From Shewanella sp. TC10 (GTDB taxonomy: Bacteria > Pseudomonadota > Gammaproteobacteria > Enterobacterales > Shewanellaceae), in assembly GCF_009663145.1 (NCBI RefSeq), contig NZ_VKHR01000026.1, positions 64 to 63,404 of the forward strand: 63,341 bases of DNA. The letters run 5' to 3'. Shown here piece by piece: positions 22,000 through 34,232 of this stretch. Below the pieces are notes generated by a model, which was not told the origin of the DNA, searched no databases, and saw only the letters and a program-made list of their open reading frames with translations. Every line of letters begins with the position of its first letter. Position 1 is the first letter of the stretch. Made by a program: the position numbers and the translations under genes.

Positions 22000-22262
22000 T
22001 ATACCCATGATACTTCAAGATGCAAAGTCAGCAAGTCAAATAGTGCCAAGATGCTAGGCATAAAATTGAAGTATAGTTATTCTACATCGATATTTTATAA
22101 CAACGCAGATTGGTGCTATTTGGCTTGCCCTATGGGGCGCAAGCTCGAAAACCACTGCTATGTTGTAAGCTTTGAAAAGTGAATAACAATTACCTCAGCT
22201 TACGCCTTGCATTGTTATCCGAGCTTGTGCCTGACAAAGCATCTTGAGGTAACATGGGTATA
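22000..22262. mobile_element. 263-bp MITE-like element with 32-bp terminal inverted repeats
   Basis: The left end 22000-22031 (beginning TATACCCATG) and the reverse complement of the right end 22231-22262 match at about 27 of 32 positions, both containing CAAGATGC and ending in GTCAG. The inside has further nested inverted segments (for example GCTATTTGGCTTGCC against CAAATAGTGCCAAG) and no credible gene, and both ends abut TATA, so a TA-type target duplication is possible. This is the anatomy of a non-autonomous miniature inverted-repeat element. It lies between the 5' end of glpK and the 3' end of fadL. Confidence 0.7.
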
Positions 22263-22270
22263 ACAAGCAT

Positions 22271-22297
22271 AAAAAAGCCCCGCATTTGCGAGGCTTA
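22271..22297 (-). terminator. Rho-independent terminator of fadL
   Basis: On the minus strand GCCTCGC, loop AAAT, GCGGGGC, then TTTTTT. It lies about 30 bp past the fadL stop. Confidence 0.85.
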
Positions 22298-22326
22298 AAT
22301 CTAAATCGGCAACTTACGTCACTAAA

Positions 22327-23670
22327 CTACATCTTGTAGCTAAGTTGAACACCGACTAACCATACATCAGCTTCAACATCGCCGCTGTAGTTAACCGACG
22401 CTAAACCCAATAGATCTTGAGTTTCGTCAATCGGTGCATCACCTACACCTTTAATGTAAGTTACGGCAAAATCAACGGTTAGGTTTTGTGTTGCTTGGTA
22501 GCCAGCACCCGCGCTAAACCATAAACGGTCAGAATCAGGAATAGTCGTCGAACGGTATTCGTCCTGTGCAGCGCCTTTATCTAACGCCATACCACCACGT
22601 ACTAACCACTTATCATTCAGCTGGTAAGTTGTGCCTAATGCAAAGCGCCAGTTATCTTTAAAGTTCTCTTCTTTTACTAAGTCAGACTCAAGATCGCCAA
22701 CCGGCTTATTTTCGCCAGGGAAATAAGCAACTAACTCTTCGAATACACTCCACTGAGTCCAATTAACACTTGCGTGCATTGCCCAGTTGTCAGTGAACTG
22801 ATGATGCGATGCTAGTTCTGCAAATGCAGGCAATTCAATAGGTAAGTAACCTTCGATGTAAACATCTTGGCCACCATCATAAAGTAAACCAGAAGCGTGA
22901 CCATCAAGTTCTAATTCAACACCACTATGGTAAGCAAAGCCTAATCGGTGAGTCTCGTTAATTTGCCAGCTCGTACCTAACTGCCAACCGAAAGCAATAT
23001 CATCGCCTTCCATGTACTTAAGACTTGCACCTGCTTCAGGAAGCATTGGCGCTAAATCTGGTACCGCTTGTTTTACACCGTCAATCCAACCAGGCATTGA
23101 TGCGCCGACATGACCTTCACCGTAAACGACACGAAGACCTGCACCCACACTAAATGCTTCATTGATTTTGTAAGCAATATTCGGGTTGAACTCAACGGTA
23201 GTGATTCCAGTTTCATCACCAAAAAGGGCAGCTGAGTGAGTCGCATCAAGCTCGGTTGCTAGACCATAGTTAGAGTTTACTGCTAAACCCCAAGTCCATT
23301 GGTCATTAAGCTGATTTGAATAATAGAAATTAGGCACAATTGCGCTATCAGCAAAGTCGATAGCATCGGCAGGAATTGAAATAGGATCAGGGCCTAACAA
23401 TGGAGAACTGATACTAACATCACCAATAACATCAACATTTGGCATGACGTAAATAGCACCACCAGAAAGCTGACGGCCATCAAGATAAGTTAACATTGCA
23501 GGGTTTCTAGCTTGAGCAGCAGCATTGTCTGCCATGGCAGCTTCACCAGCAAAAGCACGGCCTAAACCAGTCGAAGAATATTCAGCTAACTGGAAACCAG
23601 CCGCATTCACTTGAGTCGTTGCCCCGAAAAGCATGGCACTAACAGCCACAGTCAATATTGTCTTTTTCAT
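22327..23670 (-). CDS. fadL: FadL-type outer-membrane long-chain fatty acid transporter
   Basis: Outer-membrane beta-barrel that takes up long-chain fatty acids and other hydrophobic compounds. 447 residues with a signal peptide (MKKTILTVAVSAMLFGATTQVNA, cleavage after A23 or so). The mature start AGFQLAEYSSTGLGRAFAGEAA, followed by NPAML, is the FadL/OMPP1 signature, with the N-terminal hatch NPA. The C-terminus ends in alternating residues (VDVWLVGVQLSYKM) ending in an aromatic-containing barrel strand. Single gene with its own terminator; a CRP-like site lies upstream. Confidence 0.92.
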   Translation of the reverse strand: MKKTILTVAVSAMLFGATTQVNAAGFQLAEYSSTGLGRAFAGEAAMADNAAAQARNPAMLTYLDGRQLSGGAIYVMPNVDVIGDVSISSPLLGPDPISIPADAIDFADSAIVPNFYYSNQLNDQWTWGLAVNSNYGLATELDATHSAALFGDETGITTVEFNPNIAYKINEAFSVGAGLRVVYGEGHVGASMPGWIDGVKQAVPDLAPMLPEAGASLKYMEGDDIAFGWQLGTSWQINETHRLGFAYHSGVELELDGHASGLLYDGGQDVYIEGYLPIELPAFAELASHHQFTDNWAMHASVNWTQWSVFEELVAYFPGENKPVGDLESDLVKEENFKDNWRFALGTTYQLNDKWLVRGGMALDKGAAQDEYRSTTIPDSDRLWFSAGAGYQATQNLTVDFAVTYIKGVGDAPIDETQDLLGLASVNYSGDVEADVWLVGVQLSYKM

Positions 23671-23837
23671 TATTAGTCTCTGTTTATAGCAAATCTCATG
23701 TTTGCCTAATCTCTTACATCATTAGAGCAATTGCTCAATTTGAAATCGCGGCAAGTTTACTGATGCAGAATAAATTTACAACCAAAAGCCATAAAACAGA
23801 GTAAATAACTACAAAAATACAGATAGCAAATATTTTT

Positions 23838-23853
23838 AGTGACTAAGATCACG
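23838..23853. promoter_or_regulatory. CRP-like site upstream of fadL
   Basis: AGTGACTAAGATCACG contains perfect GTGA-N6-TCAC half-sites of the CRP consensus. It lies 168 bp upstream of the fadL start. A separate perfect 12-bp palindrome GAGCAATTGCTC is at 23725-23736, closer to the start; its binding protein is unknown. The rest of 23671-24087 is AT-rich, and I see no gene in it. Confidence 0.45.
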
Positions 23854-24087
23854 CGCAATTCGCCATAAAAGCCCATTTTTATAGAAAGTATTCGCTAAGC
23901 ATTTGTTAGCACGAAGGTAAAATAACGATTAAAATCATATTTATCAGACAGATAGATATTTAAAATTTTTAAACACTAGTACGCTTAAAAAGCCAGTGAT
24001 TAAAACTGCTTTTTTACTAAAGAGCTACAAATGAAAAAATTAAACAATTAATTCAGAGACTTAATACAAGAACAATTCTTCAAACCA

Positions 24088-24122
24088 ATAAAAAAGCCTC
24101 TACAGATAACAGTAGAGGCTTT
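24088..24122 (-). terminator. Terminator of the leu operon
   Basis: On the minus strand AGCCTCTAC, loop TGTTATCT, GTAGAGGCT followed by TTTTT. About 110 bp after the leuD stop. Confidence 0.85.
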
Positions 24123-24229
24123 ATGTAAAATCATCTTGGTACAAGTGTGCGCTGAATGTTAATTATTTTGATTTTTGTTAAACAAAGTTAAATGCTCAAT
24201 TTAATTAATCATCAGGCTCAACTAATATT

Positions 24230-24835
24230 TTAGCTGCGCCAAGCTGGGATTTTCGCTTCATAATCGCTAATCGCTTGGGCATATTCAAGCGTTAACCCAA
24301 TGGCATCTAATCCGTTTAACAACTTATGTCTTGCTGATTCAGCAATAGTAAAACTGAACTTGCTGCCAGATGGAGATGTCACGGTTAATGACTCTAAATC
24401 AACAGTAATATTAGCGCCTTCACTCGCCTCAACTTCAGCCATTAACTGATTAACTTGCTCATGGGTAAGTTTAACGGGCAACAAACCATTATTGATTGAA
24501 TTACCGTAAAAAATATCCGCAAACGTTGGCGCAATCACCACTCGTAAACCAAAGTCAGCTAACGCCCAAGGTGCGTGTTCACGGCTTGAGCCACAACCAA
24601 AGTTTTCTTGAGCCAATAATACAGAGGCTCCTTTATAGCGTGGTAAGTTTAGCGAGAATGTTGGGTTATCTTGCTCACCTGCTTCATCTAAATAACGCCA
24701 GTCATGGAATAAATGTACTCCAAAACCATCACGGGTCACTTTTGATAAAAATTGCTTCGGGATAATTTGGTCAGTATCGATATTCGCGCTATCAATCGCC
24801 ACCGCTAGACCAGTATGTTGAGTAAAAGCTTGCAT
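24230..24835 (-). CDS. leuD: 3-isopropylmalate dehydratase small subunit
   Basis: Small subunit (swivel domain) of isopropylmalate isomerase in leucine synthesis, partner of LeuC. 201 residues. Visible: [35 protein letters not shown] and [23 protein letters not shown], all typical of LeuD. Last gene of leuABCD, 23 bp after leuC. Confidence 0.97.
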   Translation of the reverse strand: MQAFTQHTGLAVAIDSANIDTDQIIPKQFLSKVTRDGFGVHLFHDWRYLDEAGEQDNPTFSLNLPRYKGASVLLAQENFGCGSSREHAPWALADFGLRVVIAPTFADIFYGNSINNGLLPVKLTHEQVNQLMAEVEASEGANITVDLESLTVTSPSGSKFSFTIAESARHKLLNGLDAIGLTLEYAQAISDYEAKIPAWRS

Positions 24836-24858
24836 CTGTTTGTCCTTTTGGATGACGG

Positions 24859-26273
24859 TTAATAAGGCTTACGAATATCCACAAAGTGGCCAGCAATTGC
24901 AGCAGCGGCTGCCATCGCAGGGCTCACTAAGTGAGTACGACTACCACGGCCCTGTCGACCTTCGAAGTTACGGTTACTGGTCGATGCGCAGCGATCGCCC
25001 GCTTCTAAGCGGTCATCATTCATTGCCAAACACATTGAACATCCAGGTAAACGCCATTCAAACCCTGCTTCTAAGAAGACTTTATCTAAGCCCTCAGCTT
25101 CAGCTTGTAGCTTAACTTGACCAGAACCCGGCACCACAATCGCCACGACGCCGTCTGCGACTTTACGGTTCTTAGCGTGATGAGCTGCGGCACGTAAATC
25201 CTCGATACGAGAATTAGTGCACGATCCGATAAACACCTTATTAATTGGAATATCGACCATTTTAGTACCTGACGTTAGGCCAATGTACTCTAGCGCTTTT
25301 TCCATACTTCCACGTACCGTGGCATTAGACTCTTTAGCTGGATTAGGCACTTCTGCATCAATGGGCACCACTTGACCTGGGTTAGTTCCCCAAGTTAATT
25401 GCGGCGCAATATCAGCAGCTTCAAGAACAACTTCAGCATCAAACTGAGCTCCTTCATCTGTTTTCAGTGCAGTCCAATCTTTAACGGCTTGTACCCAGTC
25501 ATCACCTTTTGGTGAAAATTCGCGGCCCTCGAGGTAATCAAACGTGGTTTGATCTGGCGCGACCATACCTGCTTTAGCACCCATTTCGATGGCCATGTTA
25601 CATAAGGTCATGCGGCCTTCCATTGATAAAGCTTCAATGGCTTCACCACAAAACTCGACAACAAAGCCAGTACCACCATCCATGCCTAAGCGGCCAATAA
25701 TAGCGAGTACGATATCTTTAGCAGTAATACCTTCAGCCACTTGGCCACGTACTTCCACTTTCATGGTTTTGGCTTTAAGTTGACGCAAGGTTTGCGTTGC
25801 CAACACGTGCTCAACTTCAGAAGTACCAATACCAAATGCTAGAGCGCCAAATGCACCGTGAGTTGCGGTATGCGAGTCACCACACACAATGACCGTACCA
25901 GGTAAGGTAATCCCAAGTTCTGGGCCCATTACATGGACAATACCTTGGTTTGGATGGTGAATATCATAAAGCTTCACGCCAAACTCTTTACAGTTTTGCG
26001 CTAACGTTTCCACTTGAATACGCGCCATTGGGCTCATTGCATCAAGGCTTGCACTCAAGGTAGAGATGTTATGATCCATAGTGGCAAAGGTTTTTTCTGG
26101 CGCACGTAGTTTTCTACCCGCCGTTTTTAGACCACTAAAAGCTTGTGGTGACGTCACCTCATGTACCAAATGGCGGTCGACATAAATAATCGGCGCTTCT
26201 GCTTCTGGCGAAGCTAACACATGAGCATCCCATACTTTTTCATATAAGGTTTGCGCTGAAACTTGATTGGCCA

Positions 26274-26274
<1 letters not shown>
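24859..26274 (-). CDS. leuC: 3-isopropylmalate dehydratase large subunit
   Basis: Aconitase-family [4Fe-4S] enzyme subunit converting 2- to 3-isopropylmalate. 471 residues. The cluster cysteines are visible in [10 protein letters not shown] and in CSMCLAMN; other signatures are [27 protein letters not shown] and [19 protein letters not shown]. Its start overlaps the leuB stop by one base (TAATG). Confidence 0.98.
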
Positions 26275-28933
<2,659 letters not shown>

Positions 28934-29096
28934 CAGTTTTCTCCATCGAACTTATAGTTCCCGTAAAAGTTTGCTCGCCTAGCTAACAATTTAATCCTGT
29001 GACTTGGTACTGCTTAAATCCAATTCGTTAGCTGTAAATGTTCGTTCAATTTGTTGGTTTAATTGGTCAGTTTTTAAAATCAATCGGTGTTAGAAA

Positions 29097-29128
29097 CAAA
29101 AAACCCCGCGGCTGTTAGCGCGGGGTTT
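29097..29128 (-). terminator. leu operon attenuator
   Basis: On the minus strand AAACCCCGCG (29119-29128) pairs perfectly with CGCGGGGTTT (29101-29110), loop of 8, followed by a run of T. It lies between the leader peptide and leuA, so it is an attenuator rather than a gene-end terminator. Confidence 0.9.
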
Positions 29129-29144
29129 GTGAATGCCAGTAAAC

Positions 29145-29234
29145 TTATTTAGCAAGTAACACAAAGGACTCCGCGCAAATATTGCGTAAGAGAAGAAGGA
29201 GACCTAGGAGAATGCTACCGCTATAAATATTCAT
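29145..29234 (-). CDS. leuL: leu operon leader peptide
   Basis: A 29-codon frame starting ATG at 29234 and ending TAA at 29145-29147. Residues 9, 10, 12-16, 26 and 27 are leucine, with five consecutive Leu codons at 12-16; two of these are CTT and the others CTC/TTA. The stop lies 17 bp before the attenuator stem. Leucine shortage would stall ribosomes at the Leu run and prevent terminator formation, as in the enteric leu leader. The protein sequence itself differs from E. coli LeuL; identification rests on Leu richness and position. Confidence 0.9.
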   Translation of the reverse strand: MNIYSGSILLGLLLLLRNICAESFVLLAK

Positions 29235-29278
29235 TAAAGTTAACTAATTATTCTTAATTTAAAATGTTCTATACCCAC

Positions 29279-29307
29279 TTTTTAACGTGACCAGCCTGCT
29301 GTGTCAA
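29279..29307 (-). promoter_or_regulatory. Predicted leu operon promoter
   Basis: On the minus strand a perfect -35 TTGACA (29302-29307), spacer 17, and a -10-like TAAAAA (29279-29284), 45 bp before the leader peptide start. A second -10-like TATAGA is at 29267-29272 but its distance from the -35 is wrong. Confidence 0.55.
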
Positions 29308-29309
29308 CC

Positions 29310-29690
29310 CTAATTTATTCATCTTTTAGCCAACGACTCAAAGAAAGCCTCAGGATAACGATCAACAAACAGTGTAAAACCAAGTCATTTACAGCAACAA
29401 TTTTAGCGTAAAGCTTGATATACACTGATTTAAGCAATTATTTTCACTCAATTTTAGCCTGAAAAACCTATTCAAATTAATGGATATTTTTTGCATAAAT
29501 AAATTTAAAAAACATCAACCCGATTTGTTATAACAAATATGAAATAAGCTTAATTTAATTGAGCGAATGCAAACGCGGAGGTTTTTTAAATAAAAAGCAG
29601 GATCGTTCGAATTCAGAAACAAGACAGCAGCCATTTTATTACTTATTAAGCCCAGCTTGTCGTGTCTTGCTTGGAGAAAGGATGACTTTT
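29310..29690. other. AT-rich intergenic stretch without a recognised gene
   Basis: About 380 bp between the leu promoter and the repeats downstream of recQ. I see no ribosome-binding site with a credible frame and no recognised RNA. Confidence 0.5.
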
Positions 29691-29695
29691 TTATC

Positions 29696-29770
29696 GCTAA
29701 GCTGATTATAGATAGGCTGATCATAGATAGGATAATTATAGCTAGGCTTATCATGGATAAACTAGTTATA
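29696..29770. repeat. Five degenerate 15-bp tandem units downstream of recQ
   Basis: Units at 29696, 29711, 29726, 29741 and 29756, consensus near GATAGGCTGATTATA. Further decayed GCTAA motifs continue to about 29833. The array begins 113 bp past the recQ stop. It creates an artificial repetitive reading frame on the minus strand (5-residue period), which I do not count as a gene. Confidence 0.8.
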
Positions 29771-29882
29771 AGTGAGCCAAACACGAGTAAGCTAAGTACA
29801 AGCTAACTATGCATTGAGTAGGCTAATTACAGTAAGACTGGAACGGCTTTATATCAAATGAATGCTACGACAAAACAGCCAA

Positions 29883-31757
29883 TTAGTTTTCAATCAGATA
29901 TTGGCTAATTTCATCTAAAAACGCATTACCAAAGCGACTCAATTTACGCTCACCGACACCATTGACCGCTAGCATTTCACCTGCGCTAGTTGGCACCATA
30001 GCTGACATTTCAGCTAACGTTGCATCATTGAACACCAAATAAGGTGGCACATCATGCTCTTCAGCCAATTCACGGCGTAATAGCTTGAGGCGGGCAAACA
30101 ACTTACGATCATACTGCTGCGGCGCACGTGATGAAGTTGTACGACGCTTTGTGGTCACTAACTGAATACGAGGCTCTGCGAGTTTTAGCTTCACCTCACC
30201 ACGTAACACAGGTCTTGCTGACTCATTGAGCTTAACCGATGAACCTCGAGTGATATCTTGGCTTGCAAGTCCAAGGTGAATAAGCTGACGAGTTACCGAT
30301 AACCAATATTCATGACTATGCTCTTTACCAATGCCCCAAGTGGATAACTTGTTATGACCTCTGTCCATCACATTAGCGGCTTTTGAACCGCGCAATACAT
30401 CAATCACTTGGTTAACGCCAAAGTGCTGATTGAGCCTAAAGATACAAGAAAGCACCTTTTTAGCGTCTTCAGTGCCATCATATTTCTTAGGCGGATCGAT
30501 ACACACATCGCAGTTACCGCATGGTTTATCTGCGCTTTCATCGAAATAATGCAATAACACTTGGCGACGACAAGTTTGCGCTTCAGCAAAAGCCGCCATG
30601 GTATTCATTTTATGAAACTCAACATCTTGCTGCGGGCCTGGCTCTGATTGCTCAATCAGATGTTTTACTCGGCCAATATCTGCCGGGTCAAACAACATAT
30701 ACGCTTCGGCATCTAAGCCATCGCGCCCAGCACGACCCGTTTCTTGATAATAAGATTCGACACTTTTGGGGATATCATAGTGCACCACATAACGCACATT
30801 TGACTTGTTAATTCCCATGCCAAAAGCCACTGTGGCGACCACAATATCAATTTTGTCTTTTAAGAACTTATCTTGAATATCGACACGCTCTTCTTGGGTC
30901 ATTCCCGCATGGTAAGCAGCCGCGCTAAAGCCTTGCAGTTTTAAGCGGTCAGCCACTTCATCTACCCGGCGACGACTACTGCAATAAATAATGCCATTAC
31001 TGCCTTTTTGCAGCTGTAAAAACTGTTTGAGCTGATTAGCAGCGTTGAGTTTTTCAACCACAGTGTAGCGAATATTAGGTCTATCAAAGCTGGATAAAAG
31101 ACAAAACGGCTGAATTTGCAGGCGCTGACAAATGCTGTCTCTGGTCGCTTGATCTGCGGTGGCCGTTAACGCCATTAACGGAATATAAGGGAATATCTGT
31201 TTTAACTGACCAAGAGCTGCATATTCTGGTCTAAAGTCGTGCCCCCACTGACTGATACAATGGGCTTCATCAATGGCAAACAGTGACACATTGAGCTCAT
31301 GCAACCGCTCAATAAAATCTGGCCTTAACAGGCGTTCAGGCGACACATAAAGCAGTTTAATCTCGCCTTGATGCAAACGGCGTAAAATAGATACAGTTTC
31401 ATCGCGAGGTAGTGACGAATTTAAATAAGCAGCAGCTACACCCGATTGGGTCAAACTATCTACTTGATCTTTCATCAATGAAATCAAAGGAGAAACAACG
31501 ACAGTCAAACCTGGAAGTATCAATGCTGGCAGTTGGTAGCACATACTCTTGCCGCCACCCGTAGGCATAATCACTAAGGTGTCTTGCCCACTTAATGTTT
31601 GCTCAATAATCTCCCGCTGCCCTTCGCGAAAATCTCGATAACCAAAAATTTGCTGTAAATGATAACCAAGCACATCCTGCGCTTCATGCTGAGTCGCGTT
31701 GGGGATGACGTCGATTTGATCTACTGCTTGGCTTGAGCTTGAAATAGGACTGTCCAT
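29883..31757 (-). CDS. recQ: ATP-dependent DNA helicase RecQ
   Basis: 3'-5' superfamily 2 helicase in recombination and fork repair. 624 residues with the full architecture: helicase core with Q-motif region FGYRDFREGQREII, Walker A MPTGGGKSMCYQLPA, DEAH (FAIDEAHCISQWGHDFRPEY), motif VI QETGRAGRDGLDAEA; RecQ zinc cysteines (CRRQVLLHYFDE...CGNCDVC); winged helix; C-terminal HRDC domain (about 545-620). Divergent from yigI by about 190 bp; recQ, yigI and rarD also cluster in enterics. Confidence 0.97.
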   Translation of the reverse strand: MDSPISSSSQAVDQIDVIPNATQHEAQDVLGYHLQQIFGYRDFREGQREIIEQTLSGQDTLVIMPTGGGKSMCYQLPALILPGLTVVVSPLISLMKDQVDSLTQSGVAAAYLNSSLPRDETVSILRRLHQGEIKLLYVSPERLLRPDFIERLHELNVSLFAIDEAHCISQWGHDFRPEYAALGQLKQIFPYIPLMALTATADQATRDSICQRLQIQPFCLLSSFDRPNIRYTVVEKLNAANQLKQFLQLQKGSNGIIYCSSRRRVDEVADRLKLQGFSAAAYHAGMTQEERVDIQDKFLKDKIDIVVATVAFGMGINKSNVRYVVHYDIPKSVESYYQETGRAGRDGLDAEAYMLFDPADIGRVKHLIEQSEPGPQQDVEFHKMNTMAAFAEAQTCRRQVLLHYFDESADKPCGNCDVCIDPPKKYDGTEDAKKVLSCIFRLNQHFGVNQVIDVLRGSKAANVMDRGHNKLSTWGIGKEHSHEYWLSVTRQLIHLGLASQDITRGSSVKLNESARPVLRGEVKLKLAEPRIQLVTTKRRTTSSRAPQQYDRKLFARLKLLRRELAEEHDVPPYLVFNDATLAEMSAMVPTSAGEMLAVNGVGERKLSRFGNAFLDEISQYLIEN

Positions 31758-31948
31758 TTTTTGGGCTGAAGATAACGAGCGTCATTTTAAAGCACTGCTG
31801 TGCAGAAGTCTCGATGCAATGTGGTAAACCCTAAACTAACTGCTCAAATATGCATCATTGATTTTATAAAGCTAATTAAGTTAGATTAAATGCTCTATCT
31901 GATTTAAAGCACGTTTCTCGGCTTAAAATAACTATAAACAGGCTAACT

Positions 31949-32413
31949 ATGACCACGGACGTTCAAACAGAAATACTAAAGCAAGTCGCTGAAATTTTTG
32001 ATAAAAACATTCCCTTCCATAACCTACTAGGATTAAACATCCAGCACTATGATAAAAATGGTGTGGAGGTTGTCATTCGCTTAAAACCCGAGCTTATCGG
32101 TAATATCTATCAAAACATTCTCCATGGTGGCGTATCAGCAACCTTATTGGACGTTGTTGGAGGACTAACCGCTTTTGCAGGGTTAGTATCAAGCCGTGAT
32201 GACTGGACTTATGAGCAACTTGAAAAACGCTTAACCACATTGGGGACCATCGACATGCGGGTGGACTTTTTACGCCCAGGCCGTGGAGAAGTGTTCACTG
32301 GCACAGGTCGAGTCATTCGTTCAGGTAATCGCGTGTCAGTTTGCAGCATGGAAATGCACAACGAAGACGGCATGCAAATCGCACTCGGTACAGGGACTTA
32401 CTTGGTCGGTTAA
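31949..32413 (+). CDS. yigI: YigI-type hotdog-fold acyl-CoA thioesterase
   Basis: Hotdog-fold protein of the PaaI/YigI group, predicted to hydrolyse acyl-CoA thioesters in the cytoplasm. 154 residues. The core ILHGGVSATLLDVVGGLTA matches the HGG-x-x-x-x-x-D-x-x-x-G active-site pattern of this superfamily, and DMRVDFLRPGRGEVFTGTGRVIRSG is the usual second half. Context also fits: E. coli has rarD, yigI and recQ in the same neighbourhood. The chain-length preference cannot be read from the sequence. Confidence 0.85.
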   Translation: MTTDVQTEILKQVAEIFDKNIPFHNLLGLNIQHYDKNGVEVVIRLKPELIGNIYQNILHGGVSATLLDVVGGLTAFAGLVSSRDDWTYEQLEKRLTTLGTIDMRVDFLRPGRGEVFTGTGRVIRSGNRVSVCSMEMHNEDGMQIALGTGTYLVG

Positions 32414-32429
32414 GCTCACTATTACTAAA

Positions 32430-32489
32430 ACAAGAGTTACTAGTACAAGAGTTACTTGAACAAGAGTTATTTGCACAAGAGCGATAAAG
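32430..32489. repeat. Four 15-bp tandem units downstream of yigI
   Basis: Units start at 32430, 32445, 32460 and 32475; the first three share ACAAGAGTTA and the fourth is decayed after ACAAGAG. The array begins 17 bp after the yigI stop. Confidence 0.85.
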
Positions 32490-32659
32490 TAAGCACTAAG
32501 AAGCAACAGTAACCATTTTGTTGCTTCAAACTCGTTCAGATCTATACAGTTTAAATAGCAACTCAGGTCTTATGAGTTAATAGATTTCGCGAATAACTTG
32601 AGTGATCATCCTGAGCAACCTACAATCGCCCTCTCTTTCTTTCTGCGCAGCTGGGTTCC

Positions 32660-33556
32660 ATGCAAGAACTTGAACACCGTAAAGGCATTGCCCTTGCCAT
32701 TTGTGCCTATTTCCTTTGGGGAATTGCACCACTTTATTTTAAATTATTAAGCGATGTTTCTGCATTTGAAACCTTGGCTCACCGTGTGGTGTGGTCATTC
32801 TTCTTCATCATTATCTTAATGCAGTTTATCGGTGGATTCTCGCGCCTGAAACTCGTTCTGAAACAGCCCAAACAACTGCTGGTGTTAACCGTAACCTCGG
32901 TACTGATTGCAGTGAACTGGCTGATTTTCATCTGGGCGATTAACAATGACCACATGCTAGATGCCAGTTTAGGCTATTTTATTAACCCATTATTCAATGT
33001 GTTGCTTGGGATGGTGTTCTTGTCTGAGCGCCTACGAAAACTACAGTGGGTCGCTGTCGCACTTGCCAGTATTGGTGTGCTGGTTCAGCTAATCTCGTTT
33101 GGTTCAATTCCACTGGTTTCGCTAGCTTTGGCCTGTTCTTTTGGTTTTTATGGCTTATTGCGTAAAAAGGTCAACATTGATGCTAAAACAGGTTTATTGG
33201 TTGAAACTGCGATTTTGTTGCCTGTGGCGTTAGGTTATTTAATGCTGACCATAGACACTGCTACAGCCAACATATTCACCAATGATATGACGATGAACTT
33301 AACCCTTATCGCTGCCGGTATTGTCACTACAGTGCCACTATTATGTTTTGCAGGCGCTGCGATGCGTATTCCTTTGTCAATGCTAGGTTTTTTCCAATAT
33401 ATTGGCCCGAGCATCATGTTTATTCTGGCGATATTTTTATATAACGAACCCTTCGATATTGAAAAAGGCATCACCTTTGGCTTTATTTGGAGTGCGTTAA
33501 TAATCTTTACTGCAGATATGGCATTGCAGCGAAGACGCCGCATAAAGCAAACTTAG
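32660..33556 (+). CDS. rarD: RarD family EamA-type permease
   Basis: Ten-span drug/metabolite transporter superfamily protein of the inner membrane. 298 residues. RarD hallmarks: RKGIALAICAYFLWGIAPLYFKLL, ETLAHRVVWSFFF, NWLIFIWAINNDHMLDASLGYFINPL and SFGFYGLLRKK. The substrate is unknown; the original chloramphenicol-resistance link is weak. About 250 bp downstream of yigI. Confidence 0.92.
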   Translation: MQELEHRKGIALAICAYFLWGIAPLYFKLLSDVSAFETLAHRVVWSFFFIIILMQFIGGFSRLKLVLKQPKQLLVLTVTSVLIAVNWLIFIWAINNDHMLDASLGYFINPLFNVLLGMVFLSERLRKLQWVAVALASIGVLVQLISFGSIPLVSLALACSFGFYGLLRKKVNIDAKTGLLVETAILLPVALGYLMLTIDTATANIFTNDMTMNLTLIAAGIVTTVPLLCFAGAAMRIPLSMLGFFQYIGPSIMFILAIFLYNEPFDIEKGITFGFIWSALIIFTADMALQRRRRIKQT

Positions 33557-33593
33557 CCCGTAAACCAATAAGTCAGTGCCAATAAGGCGGCAA

Positions 33594-34115
33594 CTATTCC
33601 AGCAAAGCAGCGATTTTGGTCATTGCTGTTTGCGGGTTTTCCACAGATAACAGCAGCGTATAACCTTTGTCTGTTGGCACCAAAAGCACTTGTTCATTGG
33701 TCGTCACCGATACCAACGCCTTGTGGTCATTTTTAAGCGTAAACCAACCCAAAGAATATCCTGTTAAGCCCAACCCGTTGGTTCGTCTATTAGGGGCGAA
33801 TTGAGGCGCTTGTGATAGGTTTATTAACTGCGCTTGCTGCCAATCCACCTCGCCCGCCTCAAAGTGTTGACCATATAATGGAATATTCACCTCAACAGCG
33901 CCCGACTGACTTACCGATATCCTTGCTTGGCTCGATTGATACATGGTGAGCGAAAACAAAGCGAAAACTGCAATAATGATCCCTAAGCTTGAATAAAACG
34001 CCGCACTTGGTAACTTTTTCACTTTCAGCAGTATCGTTAACAGCACTAAGCCAATTAACAAACCAATAAAATTCGCCATGGCATTACTAGAGAGTCCTGC
34101 AAGTTCAATATTCAT
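33594..34115 (-). CDS. Membrane protein with bacterial PH-like (bPH) domain
   Basis: 173 residues, function unknown. Two hydrophobic segments (about 14-30 and 40-58) precede a soluble domain. The stretch NRRTNGLGLTGYSLGWFTLKNDHKALVSVTT resembles the bacterial PH-like family (bPH_5 type) found in small membrane proteins. Located convergent to rarD and 120 bp from argA, with no operon partner. Function not inferred. Confidence 0.6.
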   Translation of the reverse strand: MNIELAGLSSNAMANFIGLLIGLVLLTILLKVKKLPSAAFYSSLGIIIAVFALFSLTMYQSSQARISVSQSGAVEVNIPLYGQHFEAGEVDWQQAQLINLSQAPQFAPNRRTNGLGLTGYSLGWFTLKNDHKALVSVTTNEQVLLVPTDKGYTLLLSVENPQTAMTKIAALLE

Positions 34116-34173
34116 TATTTTTCCAAAGGCTTATAAGTGCTAATTGCGAGCTGATAGTTTTGTCGAGCATAAC

Positions 34174-34212
34174 AAAAATGCCACCCATGTATGACCATGA
34201 AGTGGCATTTTA
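34174..34212 (-). terminator. Terminator of argA (possibly bidirectional)
   Basis: AAAAATGCCAC (34174-34184) pairs with GTGGCATTTTA (34202-34212), loop of 17. On the minus strand the stem ends in a run of five T. It lies 20 bp past the argA stop. Confidence 0.75.
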
Positions 34213-34232
34213 TTACGCTAAATTTGTAAGGT

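Noticed and set aside
21973..22182. Plus-strand open frame of 69 codons overlapping the MITE-like element
   Set aside because: Mostly inside the terminal repeat and inner palindromes; no Shine-Dalgarno and no protein-like composition.
29515..29784. Minus-strand open frame of 89 codons with a SLxMI-like repeating pattern
   Set aside because: The pattern is just the translation of the 15-bp tandem repeat; no ribosome-binding site, AT-rich junk beyond.
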